From: Panax quinquefolius
Taxonomy: Eukaryota > Streptophyta > Magnoliopsida > Apiales > Araliaceae
Assembly: GCA_020205615.1 (NCBI GenBank)
Contig: JAINUW010000192.1
Span: 1-64,000 of the forward strand
DNA: 64,000 nucleotides
Direction: 5' to 3'
In this document: piece by piece, positions 33,901-46,641 of the stretch
How the letters are laid out: the number at the start of each line of letters is the position of its first letter
How positions within the stretch are numbered: position 1 is the first letter of the stretch
Notes under the pieces: generated by a model
The model's input: only the letters and a program-made list of their open reading frames with translations
Told to the model about the DNA's origin: nothing
The model's database searches: none
Translations under genes and position numbers: made by a program

Positions 33901-35420
33901 CATTGTCATCTTCTATGACAAGTCCATACCTGTCTGGCATCTTTGGTACTCTTCCAGATTTACGAATAGGGTGTGGTACAGAAGGAATCTCTACTTGGTT
34001 AGGTACCTCACTTTGATCTGTAGTATTTTGTGGTTCTTGAACCTCTTCAAGATATATCTTACTCCCACTGACCCCTTCAAGGATAAACTCCTTTTCCAAG
34101 AAGGCAGCATGTTTCGCAACAAACACCTTTTGATCAGTTGGATGATAGAAATAATACCCTGATGTTTCTTTAGGGTATCCCACAAATCTACATTTGTCAG
34201 ATCTAGTCTGTAGCTTATCGTTTTCAAACTTTTTGACATAAGCTGGACAACCCCAAGTCTTAACATGCTTAAGATTTGGTTTCCTCCCTGTCCATAACTC
34301 ATATGGGGTCTTGGGGACGGATTTTGTAGGTACCTTGTTAAGTAGGTATGCAAACCGATTCTAGGCATATCCCTAGAAGGAAACTGGAAGGTCGGTAAAA
34401 CTCATCATAGATCGAACCATGTCCAACAATGTTCGATTTCTCCTTTCAGATACACCATTCATCCGTGGCGTCCCCGGTGGAGTCCATTGTGAGATTATAC
34501 CATTTTCTTTGAGACAATTGAGAAACTCACCGCTTAAGTATTCTCCTCCTCGATCGATCGAAGAATCTTAATACTCTTACCGGTTTGCTTCTCAACTTCA
34601 CTTCGAACTCTTTGAACTTTTCAAATGATTGATTTGTATTTCATTAAATACACATATCCAAATCTTGAGTGGTCGTCGGTGAATGTAATAAAATAAGAAT
34701 ACCCTCCTCCTCGTAATGTCGTTGTCATAGGTCCACATACATCCGTGTGTACCAACGCTAACAACTCTGTAACTCTTTCTCCTTTTCCACTAAAAGGAGA
34801 TTTAGTCATTTTACCCATGAGACAAGATTCACAGTTGGATATGATTCATAATCGAGATAGCTCTAGGAGCCCATCTTTATGCAACTTGGATAATCTTGTT
34901 TCATTAATACGACCGAAGTCTAAATTGCCACATGAAGGTATAATTAACATCATCTCTTTTCCTTTTCTTAGTTTGTTCAATTTGAAATATATTTTCATGC
35001 AAGTCAAGTATATAAAGTCCATTTCGCAAATTACCAACACCATATAAAAATTATCATTATAAATGGAACAACTGTTGTTCTTTATTATAATATTAAAACC
35101 ATCCATATCCAATACTGAGAGATAGAAATAATGTTTCTAATGATATTTGGAACAAAATAACAATTATTTAAATTAATGAACTTGGTAAGTGGCGGTGCTA
35201 AACAATAAGTCCCTACAGCCTAATGCAAAGAACCTTTGCTCCATTTCCCACTCGTAGGGCGACCTCATCCTGCTTTCGACTTTCTACTTCGACCGGTCCC
35301 CGTGATATTATTACATATGTGAGAACCACATCCCAGTATCCAATACCCAGTAGAAGATTGACTTTCGGAAAAATTAATTTTAATCATAAACAAACCTTGA
35401 TTAGGATTCAAGCTTTCTAA
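33863..35420 (-). pseudogene. Outer Angela-like protease and integrase, broken
   Basis: The integrase C-terminal part at 33863-34183 includes GYPKETSGYYFYHPTDQKVF. Core blocks are ALVHTDVCGPMTTT and FTDDHSRFGYVYLMKYKS (34621-34818), SQWTPPGTPRMNGVSERRNR with the catalytic Glu near 34440-34480, and RTLLDMVRSMM. The zinc domain is in 34846-35112 (INETRLSKLHKDGLLEL). Protease is represented by LGCGSHICNNI near 35290-35330, where a one-base loss removes the frame before the DTG site. Several stops interrupt the whole. Confidence 0.8.
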
Positions 35421-36255
35421 GCTTCTTTACGCTTTTGTTCTGCGAGATAATCCTTGCAGTTCCTCTTCTAGTGACGGCTTATTGCAATGGAAGCAAATTC
35501 CTTTGCTAATTTGGATCGAGTTTCTTTTGATCCTTCACTTTCGCCTTTCCCTTAGCCTTCTTGGATTTCTTCCTTCGAGGAAGATACCTTGGGCCTCTTC
35601 CTTTTCTTGGAAGAATCATCCACCGAAGAAGACATGGTTCTTCTTGGATGGGAAGTGACCTTCAAAGTAGATTTTCAACATGTTAAGTAATTCGTGAAAA
35701 GCGAGACATCCAACTTATTCATGTGAAAATTCACAACAAATTGTGAGAAGGTGTCTGGGAGTGACTGCAAGACTAAATCTTGACTCAACTCCCCATCTAT
35801 GACCAACCCAAGCTGTCCAAGACGTTCAATCGATTGATCATCTTTAGAACATGAGTCTTAACGGTAGTGCCCTCGGTCATCCCGAGATCGGAAGAGCTCC
35901 TTAGATATTTCATATCTAGCGATCTACTTTGCTCACCATACAACTCTCGAAGGTGCAAGAGCATAGTAGGAGCATCCATGTTTTCATGCCGACGCCAAGC
36001 TCGTTACTCGTGGATGCGAGCATGATGCATTGAGCCACAGATGCATCATCTTGCCCTTTATTTAAAAGTAGCAATCTCTTCCTCGGAGGTCGTCTCTGCA
36101 ACTTTTGCAGTGCATGCAGGTAATTTAGGACATAAGAAATCTTTTCAAAGAAGTGAGAACAATTCTCGATTCCTTAACCATCCAGGTGTAGTTTTGGCCC
36201 CGGTCAGTTTGTTAGCATCAAGTATGCTACGTAGTGAAATTAGTGAATGTGACAT
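35421..36255 (-). pseudogene. Outer Angela-like gag, broken
   Basis: The likely start is the ATG at 36255 (MSHSLISLRSILDANKLTG). Recognisable copia gag blocks are ENMDAPTMLLHLRELYGEQS, TEGTTVKTHVLKMINRL and a degraded nucleocapsid knuckle CFHCNK near 35490 that has lost its His and last Cys through a deletion. Stops and frameshifts occur at about 36155 and 36060. The region 35560-35700 encodes a Lys/Ser-rich linker. Confidence 0.78.
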
Positions 36256-36453
36256 TTTCAAAATTCTGCATGTAAAAAGACAATATTTTAGCAAACATTC
36301 ATTTAATTAATTACCAAAATAAATTAGGTCTTATTTTATATTGGTATCTCCCACTATTTTCTTCAAACTATATTACCCTCATTTATATAGTTCGGCAAAA
36401 TCTAATTAAAGTTTTTGCAAGTGAGAATAAGGATCCCATTTCAAATAAATATA

Positions 36454-36750
36454 GCCTTGTGGTGACACAACAAACTATATATAAATAAATAGGTAGACAA
36501 CTCCTTGTCAATTACATCAACATGTAACTCCTTATGTTTTGCCTCTTAGATTATTTTGATCAAGTGGTGGCACATCCGAATCAAAATTATCTAAGTTAAG
36601 TCCAACCTAGCACTTCCATATATTCAAAAAGAAAAATATCGCCTTGTGGTGACACAACAAAACAATATTGTTCAATTTTCTTTATAAGCATCAAATGTGA
36701 TAAATTAACATCTTAAATACTTAATACTTGCCTTGTGGTGACACAACAAA
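36454..36750 (-). repeat. Three copies of a 20 bp leader motif
   Basis: CCTTGTGGTGACACAACAAA occurs at 36455-36474, 36642-36661 and 36731-36750 on the plus strand. The inner element has the reverse complement at 41194-41213, 41283-41302 (one end base differs) and 41471-41490. Spacing is irregular but similar in both copies, so the motif belongs to the family leader. Confidence 0.9.
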
Positions 36751-36930
36751 CTCATATTAAATATTTAATACTCTATTAATTTTATCATGCTAGAAGGCGA
36801 CGTTCGATATTCTAAATATCTTTGAACGCTTAAGACTTAATATATAAAAACTTTGAGGGATTTGTTATTATTTGTCTCATCTTGTTTTAGCAGCATGCAA
36901 ATATATATATAAAATACGCGTCATATTATT

Positions 36931-36949
36931 AAACATGCGAAGCATGTTT
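36931..36949. repeat. Conserved leader hairpin
   Basis: AAACATGCGAAGCATGTTT has an 8 bp perfect stem with a GAA (or TTC) loop. The inner copy has AAACATGCTTCGCATGTT at 40997-41014, the same hairpin read on the other strand. A dimerisation or packaging role is conceivable but not shown. Confidence 0.75.
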
Positions 36950-37579
36950 GCATAATATATAATATATATAATACTAGCATGCACATATAGAATACTATAT
37001 TCTACCCGGATTGATTATGGACTTTTATTCTAGTTTGGTTCACTAGAGCCACCAAGTGAACCAAAAGGTCAAACCCTAGGGTGCAAAGAATAAACATTTA
37101 AATATAACTATTACATTTAAACCCGGGCTCCATTACAAACGGGTCTTCAAGCGCTCCTTGATCTCCGGTTCTTCAAAAAAAATCTAACTAATCCTATTAC
37201 ATTAAACTATTTAATTTAAATAGAAACCTTGATCAACAGTCAAGGGGAAGTACATAGGAGAGAGATAGAATTTACATCAAGAAGAAAACCAGAAAAGACG
37301 AGGTACGCAGACCCCATTTAATAAAACCCATTCATTCAAACATCCAACTAAAATAAATCCAATCATATTGGTCAATTGTCCATAATCAATCCCATTTATT
37401 ATCATACATATCATCATATGTATCAATAAATTAAATCATTCCATATATATATGAGTATCATTTAATGGGCAATTTTATGTTGCATGAAATCCAATTTCAA
37501 GATTAAAGTAAACTCTTTTATTTTAATTATAAAATTATTAAGATTATATATATATATATATATAACTATTATATATATA

Positions 37580-39443
37580 TGAAAGTAGTATGCACACAAG
37601 CCAATCATATTTGATGATAAAGCATATACTTTGTAACAATCTTATTCATTTATTAATAAAAATATTAATTTATTAAAGGCTTTTAATTATCTACATGATC
37701 TTTGTTTTATAATATGTGATAAACCCATAGTTTTAAGCAATGCTTTTAGAATAATGATGATGATCATTCTAATGAGATCTAAATTCTTAGAAAGCTTAAA
37801 ACTAAAATAGTTCCCAATCGTTGGATTACTAAATTGGGGATTAGTGAATCCGAATAGATTGGTACATACGTTGCTTGCTCATTGGATGAGGATGATTGAT
37901 CTCATGATCATTTGTGTAGAGACACTAAAGAAAGTATGTAGGTGATTATTAGAGAATAAGTTCACTGAACGTGGCTCGCTAAGGAATACCTAATGGAGTT
38001 TTACTTGCTTGTCAATAGGAATTCCTGTAGTGATAGTAGTACAAGTGATCCTTGGACTTGAGATCATCATAGTATCTTATGTATGATGAGTTATACTTTG
38101 ACTTATTCCTTAAGACCCTTAGGGTATATCAAAGGGTATACTTGGGTATAACAAGTTGTACATGGAGATAATATATGATCAATAAAGAATCTACCACTTC
38201 TAATAAAAAAAGAGAAATGTCTATGTGATTCGATAAATGACAACCCGAAGAGTCCTTGGTTTAAGGCGGAATGAAATTAGAAAGGAGTTTCTAATTTGCA
38301 TTATTTGGAGTTGTGCATTTAAGGATCGAAATACATATAATTAAATAAAATAAGACTTGTGAGTAATTCCATGTCTTATATTTAATTGGGACATTGTATG
38401 GTGGAAGGATTGAATTATGCGGTAACTATTTACTCAAAGGTTCTTTTATGATTAATGTTGAAATCTATATTATCCGGAAAGTCGTTGATCGCTAGGGAGG
38501 CTTATCCCTATTGTAGAATAAATATTATTTATTTAAATAAATTAATTGTTTAATTTATTTATTTAAATAAGATTAGAATTGTTCTAATTGATTTATTCAC
38601 AACCTAGGTTTAATATGGAGAACCTAAAGGGTCACACCATAAAAGGAAGAATAATTATTTAAAAAGTTAATGGCATAATCGTAATAATATGTTATGTATA
38701 TTTAATTTAATCTATGGTGATAGAATAAATTAAATAACTTAATATTTATTATTTAATATTTTAGAAATATTAAATATAAATTAATAAGAGGAGTCTTATT
38801 AATATTATTACAATTATTATTATTATTTTAATTTTTAAAAGAGTTTAGAAATTAATTTAATATAAGTACTCTCATTTATTCCTAATAGGATTAGGAGGGA
38901 AAATTAGTTAAAGGAGTTTAATTAATTATCCCTAATAAGATTAGGGAGCCCATTTAATTAAAAGAGTTTAATTAAATAATACCTTATTTTATTAAATAAG
39001 GTTACCTGATATCTTTATAAGAGGAGTCTTATATCAGATATCAATATATACATAATTCCAAGAGTTGGAGAGTACGCCCCCTTTTTCTATACAGATAGGA
39101 AAAACTAGGGTTTGAGCCAATACCTCTTCTTCTTGAAAATTCTTTTTCCTTGGTGGATCACCTCTAGAGGCCAAACACTTGGGTGGCTAACGTTGATCAA
39201 AGGAAGGAACCAAACCCGGTGGATTCAAGTTGAACGCGGAAAAGGATTGGAGGTGAATTTGTACCTGAGGAAGCTCGATCTTCAAGGGTATGATTCTTAT
39301 TCGTTATCTTTTTCGTTTAATTAATAATTATGCATAAAGGGTGATCCGGGTATATGGTTTGTAAATTTTTTAAACTCTGATTTTACACGTTTTCGCACTT
39401 TTTATGCAATTTGATTGCGTTCTTGAATATTACAAACCTAACA
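37580..39443 (+). repeat. Inner Angela-like 5' LTR
   Basis: From TGAAAGTAGTATGCACAC to CAAACCTAACA, followed by the primer site. It is the reverse complement of the LTRs at 30432 and 47114, with moderate differences such as the start TGAAAGTAGT versus TGAAAGTATT or TGAAATTATT. It is closest to its partner at 44792. Confidence 0.93.
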
Positions 39444-39444
39444 G

Positions 39445-39458
39445 TGGCATCAGAGTCA
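39445..39458 (+). other. Inner Angela-like primer-binding site
   Basis: TGGCATCAGAGTCA one base after the LTR end. The outer element has TGGTATCATGAGCC at the same place on the minus strand. Both are variants of the initiator-Met primer site; the C for T change weakens the inner one. Confidence 0.8.
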
Positions 39459-39816
39459 AACCTTTATGCGAATTATTAATTGTTTTAATTTGATATTATA
39501 TTGATATGTGTTTAGAACAATTTAATTGGGCATAATTTTATTGTATAAAATTTAATAATAAAAAAAAATTTGATCCCACGATTCACGTGGATTATCCACG
39601 GGTGCATTTTTTTTTTTTTCAATCACGGTGATTGATATTAAAAGTTTCTGGTGATATTTTTTTTTAAGAGTCACGTGAGATTTAAAAGGGTGCAGGCTTG
39701 CGAAAAAGTTTCGGTTACTTTGCAGGATGGTTATTATATAATGTCCAACAAGGCTTGGTTATTATATAATGATTTAAAGAGTGATTAATGGTTATCACGT
39801 TTTTTTTTACAACATT

Positions 39817-39857
<41 letters not shown>

Positions 39858-41696
39858 ATTCAGTTATTATTATTATTATTATATATATATATTTTCATTT
39901 ATTTTATAATTCAAATAAAAAGTTTATTTTAATTTTAAAATAAAAGATTTATTTTAATATTAAAATAAAAGAGTTTATTTTAATCTTAAAATTAAATTTC
40001 ATGCTAGCTAATTAGAGTTGGAATTGGATTTCAAGATAACTAATTAGAGTTGAAATTGGATTCTATTTTTCCTTAAATAAAGGAGTTTATTTAGATATGA
40101 AATTAGATTTCATATTATTCAAAATAAAAGAGTTTATTTGTGAATTGGAAAGAGAAACCTATTTTCCTTAAATAAAGGAGTTTATTTAGATATGGAATAA
40201 GATTTCATATTATTCAAAATAAAGGAGTTTATTTGTGAATAGGAAAGAGAATCCGTGTTTCCTTTAATAAAGGAGTTAATTTTTATTACATGGAATTGGA
40301 TTCCATAATTAATTAAAATAAAGGAGTTTAATAGTTTATTTTATTCAAAATTGGATAAATTAAAATAAAATAGTTTTATTTTGATTTAAATTTGGATTAA
40401 AATAAAGGAGTTTATTTTGATTCAAAATTAGATTTTATACTAACTAAATTTGCCCATTAAATGATATCAATATATATATTAAATGTTTATTATTCATAAG
40501 ATGAATGTTATTTATTGATGCATGTGATGATGTGTATGATAATAAATGGGATTGATTATGGACTATTGACCAATGCGATTGGATTTTATTTTAGTTGGAT
40601 GCATGAATGTATGTGTTTTATTAAATGGGGTCTGCGTACCTCGTCTTCTCTAATTTTTCTTAATGTAAATTCTATCTCCCTCCTATGTACTTCCTCTTGA
40701 CTGCTGATCAAGGTTTCTATTTATTTTAAATAGTTTTGTAATAGGAATAGTTAGAATTAATTTTGAAAAATTGGAGATCAAGGAACAAGGAGCGCTTGAA
40801 GACCCGTTTGTAATGGAGCCCGGGTTTAAATGTAATAGTTATATTTAAATATTATTTCTTGCACCCCTAGGGTTTGACCTTTTGGTTCACTTGGTGGCTC
40901 TAGTGAACCAAACTAGAATAAAAGTCCATAATCAATTCGGGTAGAATATAGTATTCTATATATGCATGCTTATACTATATACATTATATATTATGTAAAC
41001 ATGCTTCGCATGTTCATTAATATGACGCGTATTTTATATATATATGTGCATACACGCTAAGCAAGATGAGACAAATTAATAACAAACCCCTCAATTTTTT
41101 ATATTAAGTCCTAAGCGTTCAAAGATATTTGGAATATCGAACGTCGCCTTCTAGCATGATAAAATTAATAGAGTATTAAATATTTAATATGAGTTTGTTG
41201 TGTCACCACAAGGCAAGTATTAAGTATTTAAGATGTTAATTTATCACATTTGATGCTTATAAAGAAAATTGAACAATATTGTTTTGTTGTGTCACCACAA
41301 GGATGATATTTTTGTTTTTTGAATATATGGAGTGCTAGGTCGGACTTAACTTGGATAATTTTGATTCGGATGTGCCACCACTTGATCAAAATAATCTAAG
41401 AGGCAAAAGAAAAGGAGTTGCATAGTTGATGTAATTGACAAAAGTTGTCTACCTATTTATTTATATATAGTTTGTTGTGTCACCACAAGGCTATATACAT
41501 TTGAAATGGGATCCTTATTCTCACTAGCAAATCTTTAATTAGATTTTGCTTAGAACTATATAAGTGAGGGTAATATAGTTTGAAGAAAATAGTGGGAGAT
41601 ACCAATTTAAAACAAGACCTAATTTATTTTGGTAATTAATAAAAGAATGTATGTTAAAAATGTTGTTAATTACAAATTCATTTACAGAATTTTACA
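39459..41696 (+). other. Inner Angela-like 5' leader
   Basis: About 2.2 kb without an ORF of interest. It begins with low-complexity DNA: T runs at 39610, an AT repeat at 39820-39851 and a TTA repeat near 39863-39880. Then comes a block of repeated ATAAAGGAGTTTATTT words (39970-40440). The part from 40440 matches the outer leader in reverse complement and includes the three TTTGTTGTGTCACCACAAGG motifs (41194, 41283, 41471) and the hairpin at 40997. Confidence 0.78.
39970..40430 (+). repeat. Degenerate AAATAAAGGAGTTTATTT word cluster
   Basis: The word ATAAAGGAGTTTATTT or close variants recur at about 39968, 40075, 40125, 40180, 40220, 40270, 40320 and 40400, separated by GATTTCATATTATTC-like pieces. 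The word is itself nearly palindromic (AAATAAA...TTTATTT). It looks like a decayed tandem array of about 50-100 bp units. Confidence 0.65.
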
Positions 41697-42539
41697 ATGT
41701 CTAAAATTACTATCATCGCAGCTAAAGCGTATTAGATGCTAAATTAACGCCATCAATTAAGCGGATTAGTTAAGAAATTTGAGAATAGTTCTCATGGCTA
41801 AAAAGCTATCTTATATCCTTAATATGCCTATCCCCTCGCAATGGTTGAGATAATGCCTCTCGAGGAAGAGATTGCTACTTTTAGAAAGTGGCAAGATGAT
41901 GCATGATTGGCTCGATGCATCATGCTCGTATCCACGAGTAACAAGCTTCAAACGTCACACTGAAACTATGGATACTTCTACTATACTCCCGCACGTCAAG
42001 TAGTTGATGGTGAGGAAAGTGGATCGATAGATATCGAGATATCTAAGGAGCTCTTCCGATCTAGAATGGCCAATGGCACTATAGTACAAACAAAAGTTCT
42101 TAACATAATCACTTTGATTGATCGATTAGGACAACCCGATTTTGTTATGGATGGAGAGTTGAGCCAAGATTTGATCTTGCACTCACTCCGGACTCCTTTC
42201 ACAATTTTGTGAATTTTTCATATAAACAAGCTAGATATAAACTTCGTTGATTTGCTTAACATGTTGAAAAATGATGAGAGTCACTTTCAACCAAGAAAGA
42301 CCATGTCTTCTTGGTAGGGGCCAAAGGATCTTACCAAAAGAAGAAGCGATTCAAAGAAGGTATATAGAAAGGCATAAACAAAGGATAATAAGAACAAAAG
42401 CGATATGGATAGCAAAAGAGTTTGCTTCCATTGCAATAAGCATGGACACACTGGAAAGAAAGCTGCGAGAAGCACCTTAAAGGGCTAACCAAAGAAGCTT
42501 AGTTGAAGTTTGATTCTAATACGATTTTTGTTCATGATT
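41697..42539 (+). pseudogene. Inner Angela-like gag, broken
   Basis: A possible start is the ATG at 41697 (MSKITIIAAKAY), soon followed by a TAG. Recognisable blocks aligned with the outer gag are LARCIMLVSTSNKL, DIEISKELFRSRMANGTIVQ, DRLGQPDFVMDGELSQDLIL and INKLDINFVDLLNMLKN. A knuckle remnant CFHCNKHGHTGKKA (42425-42470) has lost its last Cys. Multiple stops and frameshifts are present. Confidence 0.78.
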
Positions 42540-44780
42540 GAAATAAATTTTTCTTTAAGTCGAGGTTCTACTTGGGTATTGGATACCGACTTTGGTTATC
42601 ATAAATATAGATTTATGAAGGACCAAGCGAAGTAGAAAGCTAAACAAATATAAGTAATCTATGCGGGAAATATAGCAAAGGTTGCCATATTAGCCATAGA
42701 AACTTATAGTTTAGCAATGCCTATGGGCAAATCTATTAAGTCGATAAGTTGTTATTGTATTCCGGTTCTTGTTAAAATATTATTTCTATTTTATTGTTGG
42801 ACAATGAAATCTTTGGTATTATAATTAAGAACAATTGTTGTTCTATTTATAATAATAATGTTTTGTATAGAACTGGAATATTACTTAATAAATTTTGTAT
42901 ACTTGACTTACATGAAAATAATTTTGCATATTGAACAAATTAGTATAAGAAAAGGAGATGATCATTCAAAGAGTTGAATGTGTGTATTTGCTGAAATACA
43001 AGTATGAATTATTTGAAAGGTTCAAAGAATTCAGAAGTGAAACAAATTGACAATGTATTAAGATTCTTTGATTAGATCAAGGAATAAATACTTGTGAAAT
43101 AAGTTTCTAGATCATCTTAAATAGTTTTCTCATAATGGACGCCTCCTGATACGCAATAATTGATTGATGTATTTGAATGGAAAAATCGTACCTTGTTGGA
43201 CATGGTGCGGTCCATAATGATTTTACCGACATTTCAGTATCCCTCTAAGGTCATGTCCTAGAAATGGCTGCATATCAACAAAAAGGTAACCTCAAAATCC
43301 GGCCCCAAAACTCCATAAAAGTTATGGATAGGGAGGATTCCTAATCTTAAGTATGTTAAGATAATGGGTTGTCCAACTTATATGAAAAGGTTTCAAAGGA
43401 TAAGCTTGGGACAAGATTTGACAAGTGTAGATTTATGGGACATCCTAAAGTAAGTTTAGGGTATATGTTCTATAATCCTACTTAGCAAAAGGTGTTTGTT
43501 CTGAAACACACTACCTTCTAAGATAAAGGTGTTTATCATTGAAGGGCTAGTGGGAGGATAATAGATCTTGAAGAGTTCAAGAACCACAAAACACTATAAG
43601 TCAAATAAGAGGAACACTTTGTAGATAGACCTATTGTACCACAACCAATCGTAAATCGGAATAGTACTAAAGATACCTAGGAGGTATGGATTCATCATGG
43701 ATGATGATGATGAGGTACACATCATAGAAGATGATGATCCGATTATATACGATGAGGTAAGAGTTGTAGACACACTCGGAGAAATGGATTGAAGCAAGCT
43801 TCTCAAATATGGAACATTCGTTTTGATGAGACAATCAAAAGAGTTTGATTTTATCAAAACAAGAATGAACCTAAATGTACAAAAGGGTCGATGGGAGCGT
43901 CGTGGAAATTTCTAGTATTATATGTTGATATACTACGGATGAGGAATTACATACCAATGCTACAATCAATTAAGATAAAGTTGTCTAAACAATCCTCCAT
44001 GAATGATTTGGGAAGAGTATCATTATTGGGGATGCAAATCTATATAGATAGATTTAAAAGGATGCTCAACTTAACCCAAGGAACGTATATACATTTGATG
44101 CTAAAGTCGTTTAGCATGGAAAACTCCAAGAGATGTCTCATGTCGATGAGCTATGGAGTGTATCTCTCTTAATAGTCCCCACAGACTCCTGAAAAGAGAG
44201 GTCGCATGAGTGACAATCATGTATGCAATGAAATGTACGAGACCTGATGTTGATCAGTCATATTATGGAGAAGTTCACTATGAGTCAGTGAAAAACATCT
44301 GAAAGTGCTTAACCGGCACTAAGGATGTGATCATATTCATGGTGGGTCTAAATTAAAACTAGAGGGCTTAACAGACTCAAGTTTTTCAGACAGACCAAGA
44401 TGACAGAAATATCCACTTTAAGGTAAAGCGTTATCTTGAACATTGGTGCAGTGAATTGGAAAGGTTCCAAACAGTAAAGAGTTGCTGGTTTAGTGATAAA
44501 GACAAAGTATATAGCTATAAATGAAGCTGCAAGTTGATTGTTTGGATTAAAAGTTCATTACAAAACTAGGAATAGTTCCTAAGTCTCATTTTGGATCTAA
44601 ACATGTGTTGTGGCACTTTCATTTGATTATTAGAATCGTTGAAAGATGGGAAATCACTATAGAGATAGTGGACTCTCATAAACAACATTACATATCCATT
44701 AACTAAAGCTTATCCAACAGCAGGATAATCGTCACTTAGAGAAGAAGAGTATGAGATACCATGACGATTGGCTTTAGTGC
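42540..44780 (+). pseudogene. Inner Angela-like pol remnant
   Basis: Protease remnant: TWVLDTDFGYH near 42570-42600, where DTG has become DTD. The integrase zinc domain and first catalytic block are missing: the sequence jumps from a protease-distal part (about 42950) to DDHSK and KYKYELFERFKEF. Later integrase blocks (TLLDMVRS-like near 43190) and RT pieces follow. RT shows VLYVDILRM at 43915-43935, with one Asp codon of YVDD deleted, then MNDLGRVSLLGMQIYIDRF and LTQGTYIHLMLKSFSMEN. The RNase H region is shredded and runs to the polypurine tract. It could only have moved by using proteins from another copy. Confidence 0.75.
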
Positions 44781-44791
44781 AAGTGGGAGAT
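44779..44791 (+). other. Inner Angela-like polypurine tract
   Basis: GCAAGTGGGAGAT directly precedes the 3' LTR start TGAAAG at 44792. It is identical to the tract of the outer element at 32293-32305 read on the minus strand. Confidence 0.88.
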
Positions 44792-46637
44792 TGAAAGTAG
44801 TATGCACACAAGCCAATCATGTTTGATGATAAAGCATATACTTTGTAACAATCTTATTCATTTATTAATTAAAAATATTAATTTATTAAAGGCTTTTAAT
44901 TATCTACATGATCTTTGTTTTATAATATGTGATAAACCCATAGTTTTAAGCAATGCTTTTAGAATAATGATGATGATCATTCTAATGAGATCTAAATTCT
45001 TAGAAAGCTTAAAACTAAAATAGTTCCCAATCATTGGATTACTAAATTGGGGATTAGTGAATCCGGATAGATTGGTACATCGTTGCTTGCTCATTGGATG
45101 AGGATGATTGATCTCATGATCATTTGTGTGGAGACACTAAAAGCAAGTATGTAGGTGCTTATTAGAGAATAAGTTCAATTGAGCATTGGCTCGCTAAGGA
45201 ATACCTAATGGAGTTTTACTTGCTGTCGATAGGAATTCTGTAGTGATAGTAGTACAAGTGATCCTTGGACTTGAGATCATCATAGTATCTTGTGTATGAT
45301 GAGTTATACTTTGACTTATTCCTTAAGACCCTTAGGGTATATCAAAAGGTATGCTTGGGTATAACAAGTTATACATGGAGATAATATATGATCGATAAAG
45401 AATCTACCACTTCTAATAAAAGAAGAGAAATGTCTATGTGATTCGATAAATGACAACCCCGGTAGTCCTTGGCAAGGTAGAATGAAATTAGAAAGGAGTT
45501 TCTAATTTGCATTATTTGGAGTTGTGCATTTAAGGATCGAAATACATATAATTAAATAAAATAAGACTTGACAAGTAATTCCATGTCTTATATTTAATTG
45601 GGACATTGTATGGTGGAAGGATTGAATTATACAGTAACTATTTACTCAAAGGTTCTTTTATGATTAATGTTGAAATCTATATTATCTGGAAAGTCGTTGA
45701 TCGCTAGGGAGGCTTATCCCTATTGTAGAATAAATATTATTTATTTAAATAAATTAATTGTTTAATTTATTTATTTAAATAAGATTAGAATTGTTCTAAT
45801 TGATTTATTCACAAATAGGTTTAATATGGAGAACCTAAAGGGTCACACCATAAAAGGAAGAATAATTATTTAAAAGTTAATGGCATAATCGTAATAATAT
45901 GTTATGTATATTTAATTTAATCTATGGTGATAGAATAAATTAAATAGCTTAATATTTATTATTTAATATTTTAGAAATATTAAATATAAATTAATAAGAG
46001 GAGTCTTATTAATATTATTACAATTATTATTATTATTTTAATTTTTAAAAGAGTTTAGAAATTAATTTAATATAAGTACTCTCATTTATTCCTAATAGGA
46101 TTAGGAGGAAAATTAGTTAAAGGAGTTTAATTAATTATCCCTAATAAGATTAGGGAGCCCATTTAATTAAAAGAGTTTAATTAAATAATACCTTATTTTA
46201 TTAAATAAGGTTTACGATATCTTTATAAGATGAGTCTTATATCGGATATCAATATATACATAATTCAAGAGTTGGAGAGTACGCCTTTTTCTATACGAGA
46301 TAGGAAAAACTAGGGTTTGAGCCAATACCCTTCTTCTTGAAAATTCTTTTTCCTTGGTGGATCACCTCAGAGGCCAAACACTTGGGTGGCTAACGTTGAT
46401 CAAAGGAAGGAACCAAACCGGTGGATTCAAGTTGAGCGCGAAAAGGTTGGAGGTGAACTTGCACGAGGAAGCTCGATCTTCAAGGGTATGATTCTTATTC
46501 GTTATCTTTTTCGTTTAATTAATAATTATGCATAAAGGGTGATCCGGGTATATGGTTTGTAAATTTTTTAACCTCTGATTTTACACGTTTTCGCACTTTT
46601 TATGCAATTTGATTGCGTTCTTGAATATTACAAACCT

Positions 46638-46641
<4 letters not shown>
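44792..46641 (+). repeat. Inner Angela-like 3' LTR
   Basis: From TGAAAGTAGTATGCACAC to CAAACCTAACA, 1850 bp, close to its partner at 37580-39443. It is 472 bp from the inverted LTR at 47114-48974, giving two inverted 1.85 kb arms around a short spacer. Confidence 0.93.

Larger units (their letters stand above)
36256..37579 (-). other. Outer Angela-like 5' leader, gag-proximal part
   Basis: About 1.3 kb between gag and the site of the nested element, non-coding. It holds three copies of CCTTGTGGTGACACAACAAA (36455, 36642, 36731), a hairpin AAACATGCGAAGCATGTTT at 36931-36949, and a segment ending in TA repeats at 37548-37579. The reverse complement is present in the inner element at about 40440-41660. 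The other part of this leader is at 46642-47113. Confidence 0.78.
37580..46641 (+). mobile_element. Inner Angela-like element, nested in opposite orientation
   Basis: A 9.06 kb plus-strand element of the same family as the outer one. LTRs are at 37580-39443 (1864 bp) and 44792-46641 (1850 bp), primer site at 39445, polypurine tract at 44779-44791. It is flanked by ATATA at 37575-37579 and 46642-46646, consistent with a 5 bp target duplication, although the site is in a TA repeat. Its coding part is more decayed and shorter than in the outer element; the integrase N-terminal part is missing. It inserted in the 5' leader of the outer element. Confidence 0.9.

Noticed and set aside
34745..35047. 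Plus-strand open frames in the outer Angela-like pol region (also 32973, 33665, 35223, 36041)
   Set aside because: They are antisense shadows of the minus-strand integrase, RT and gag remnants.
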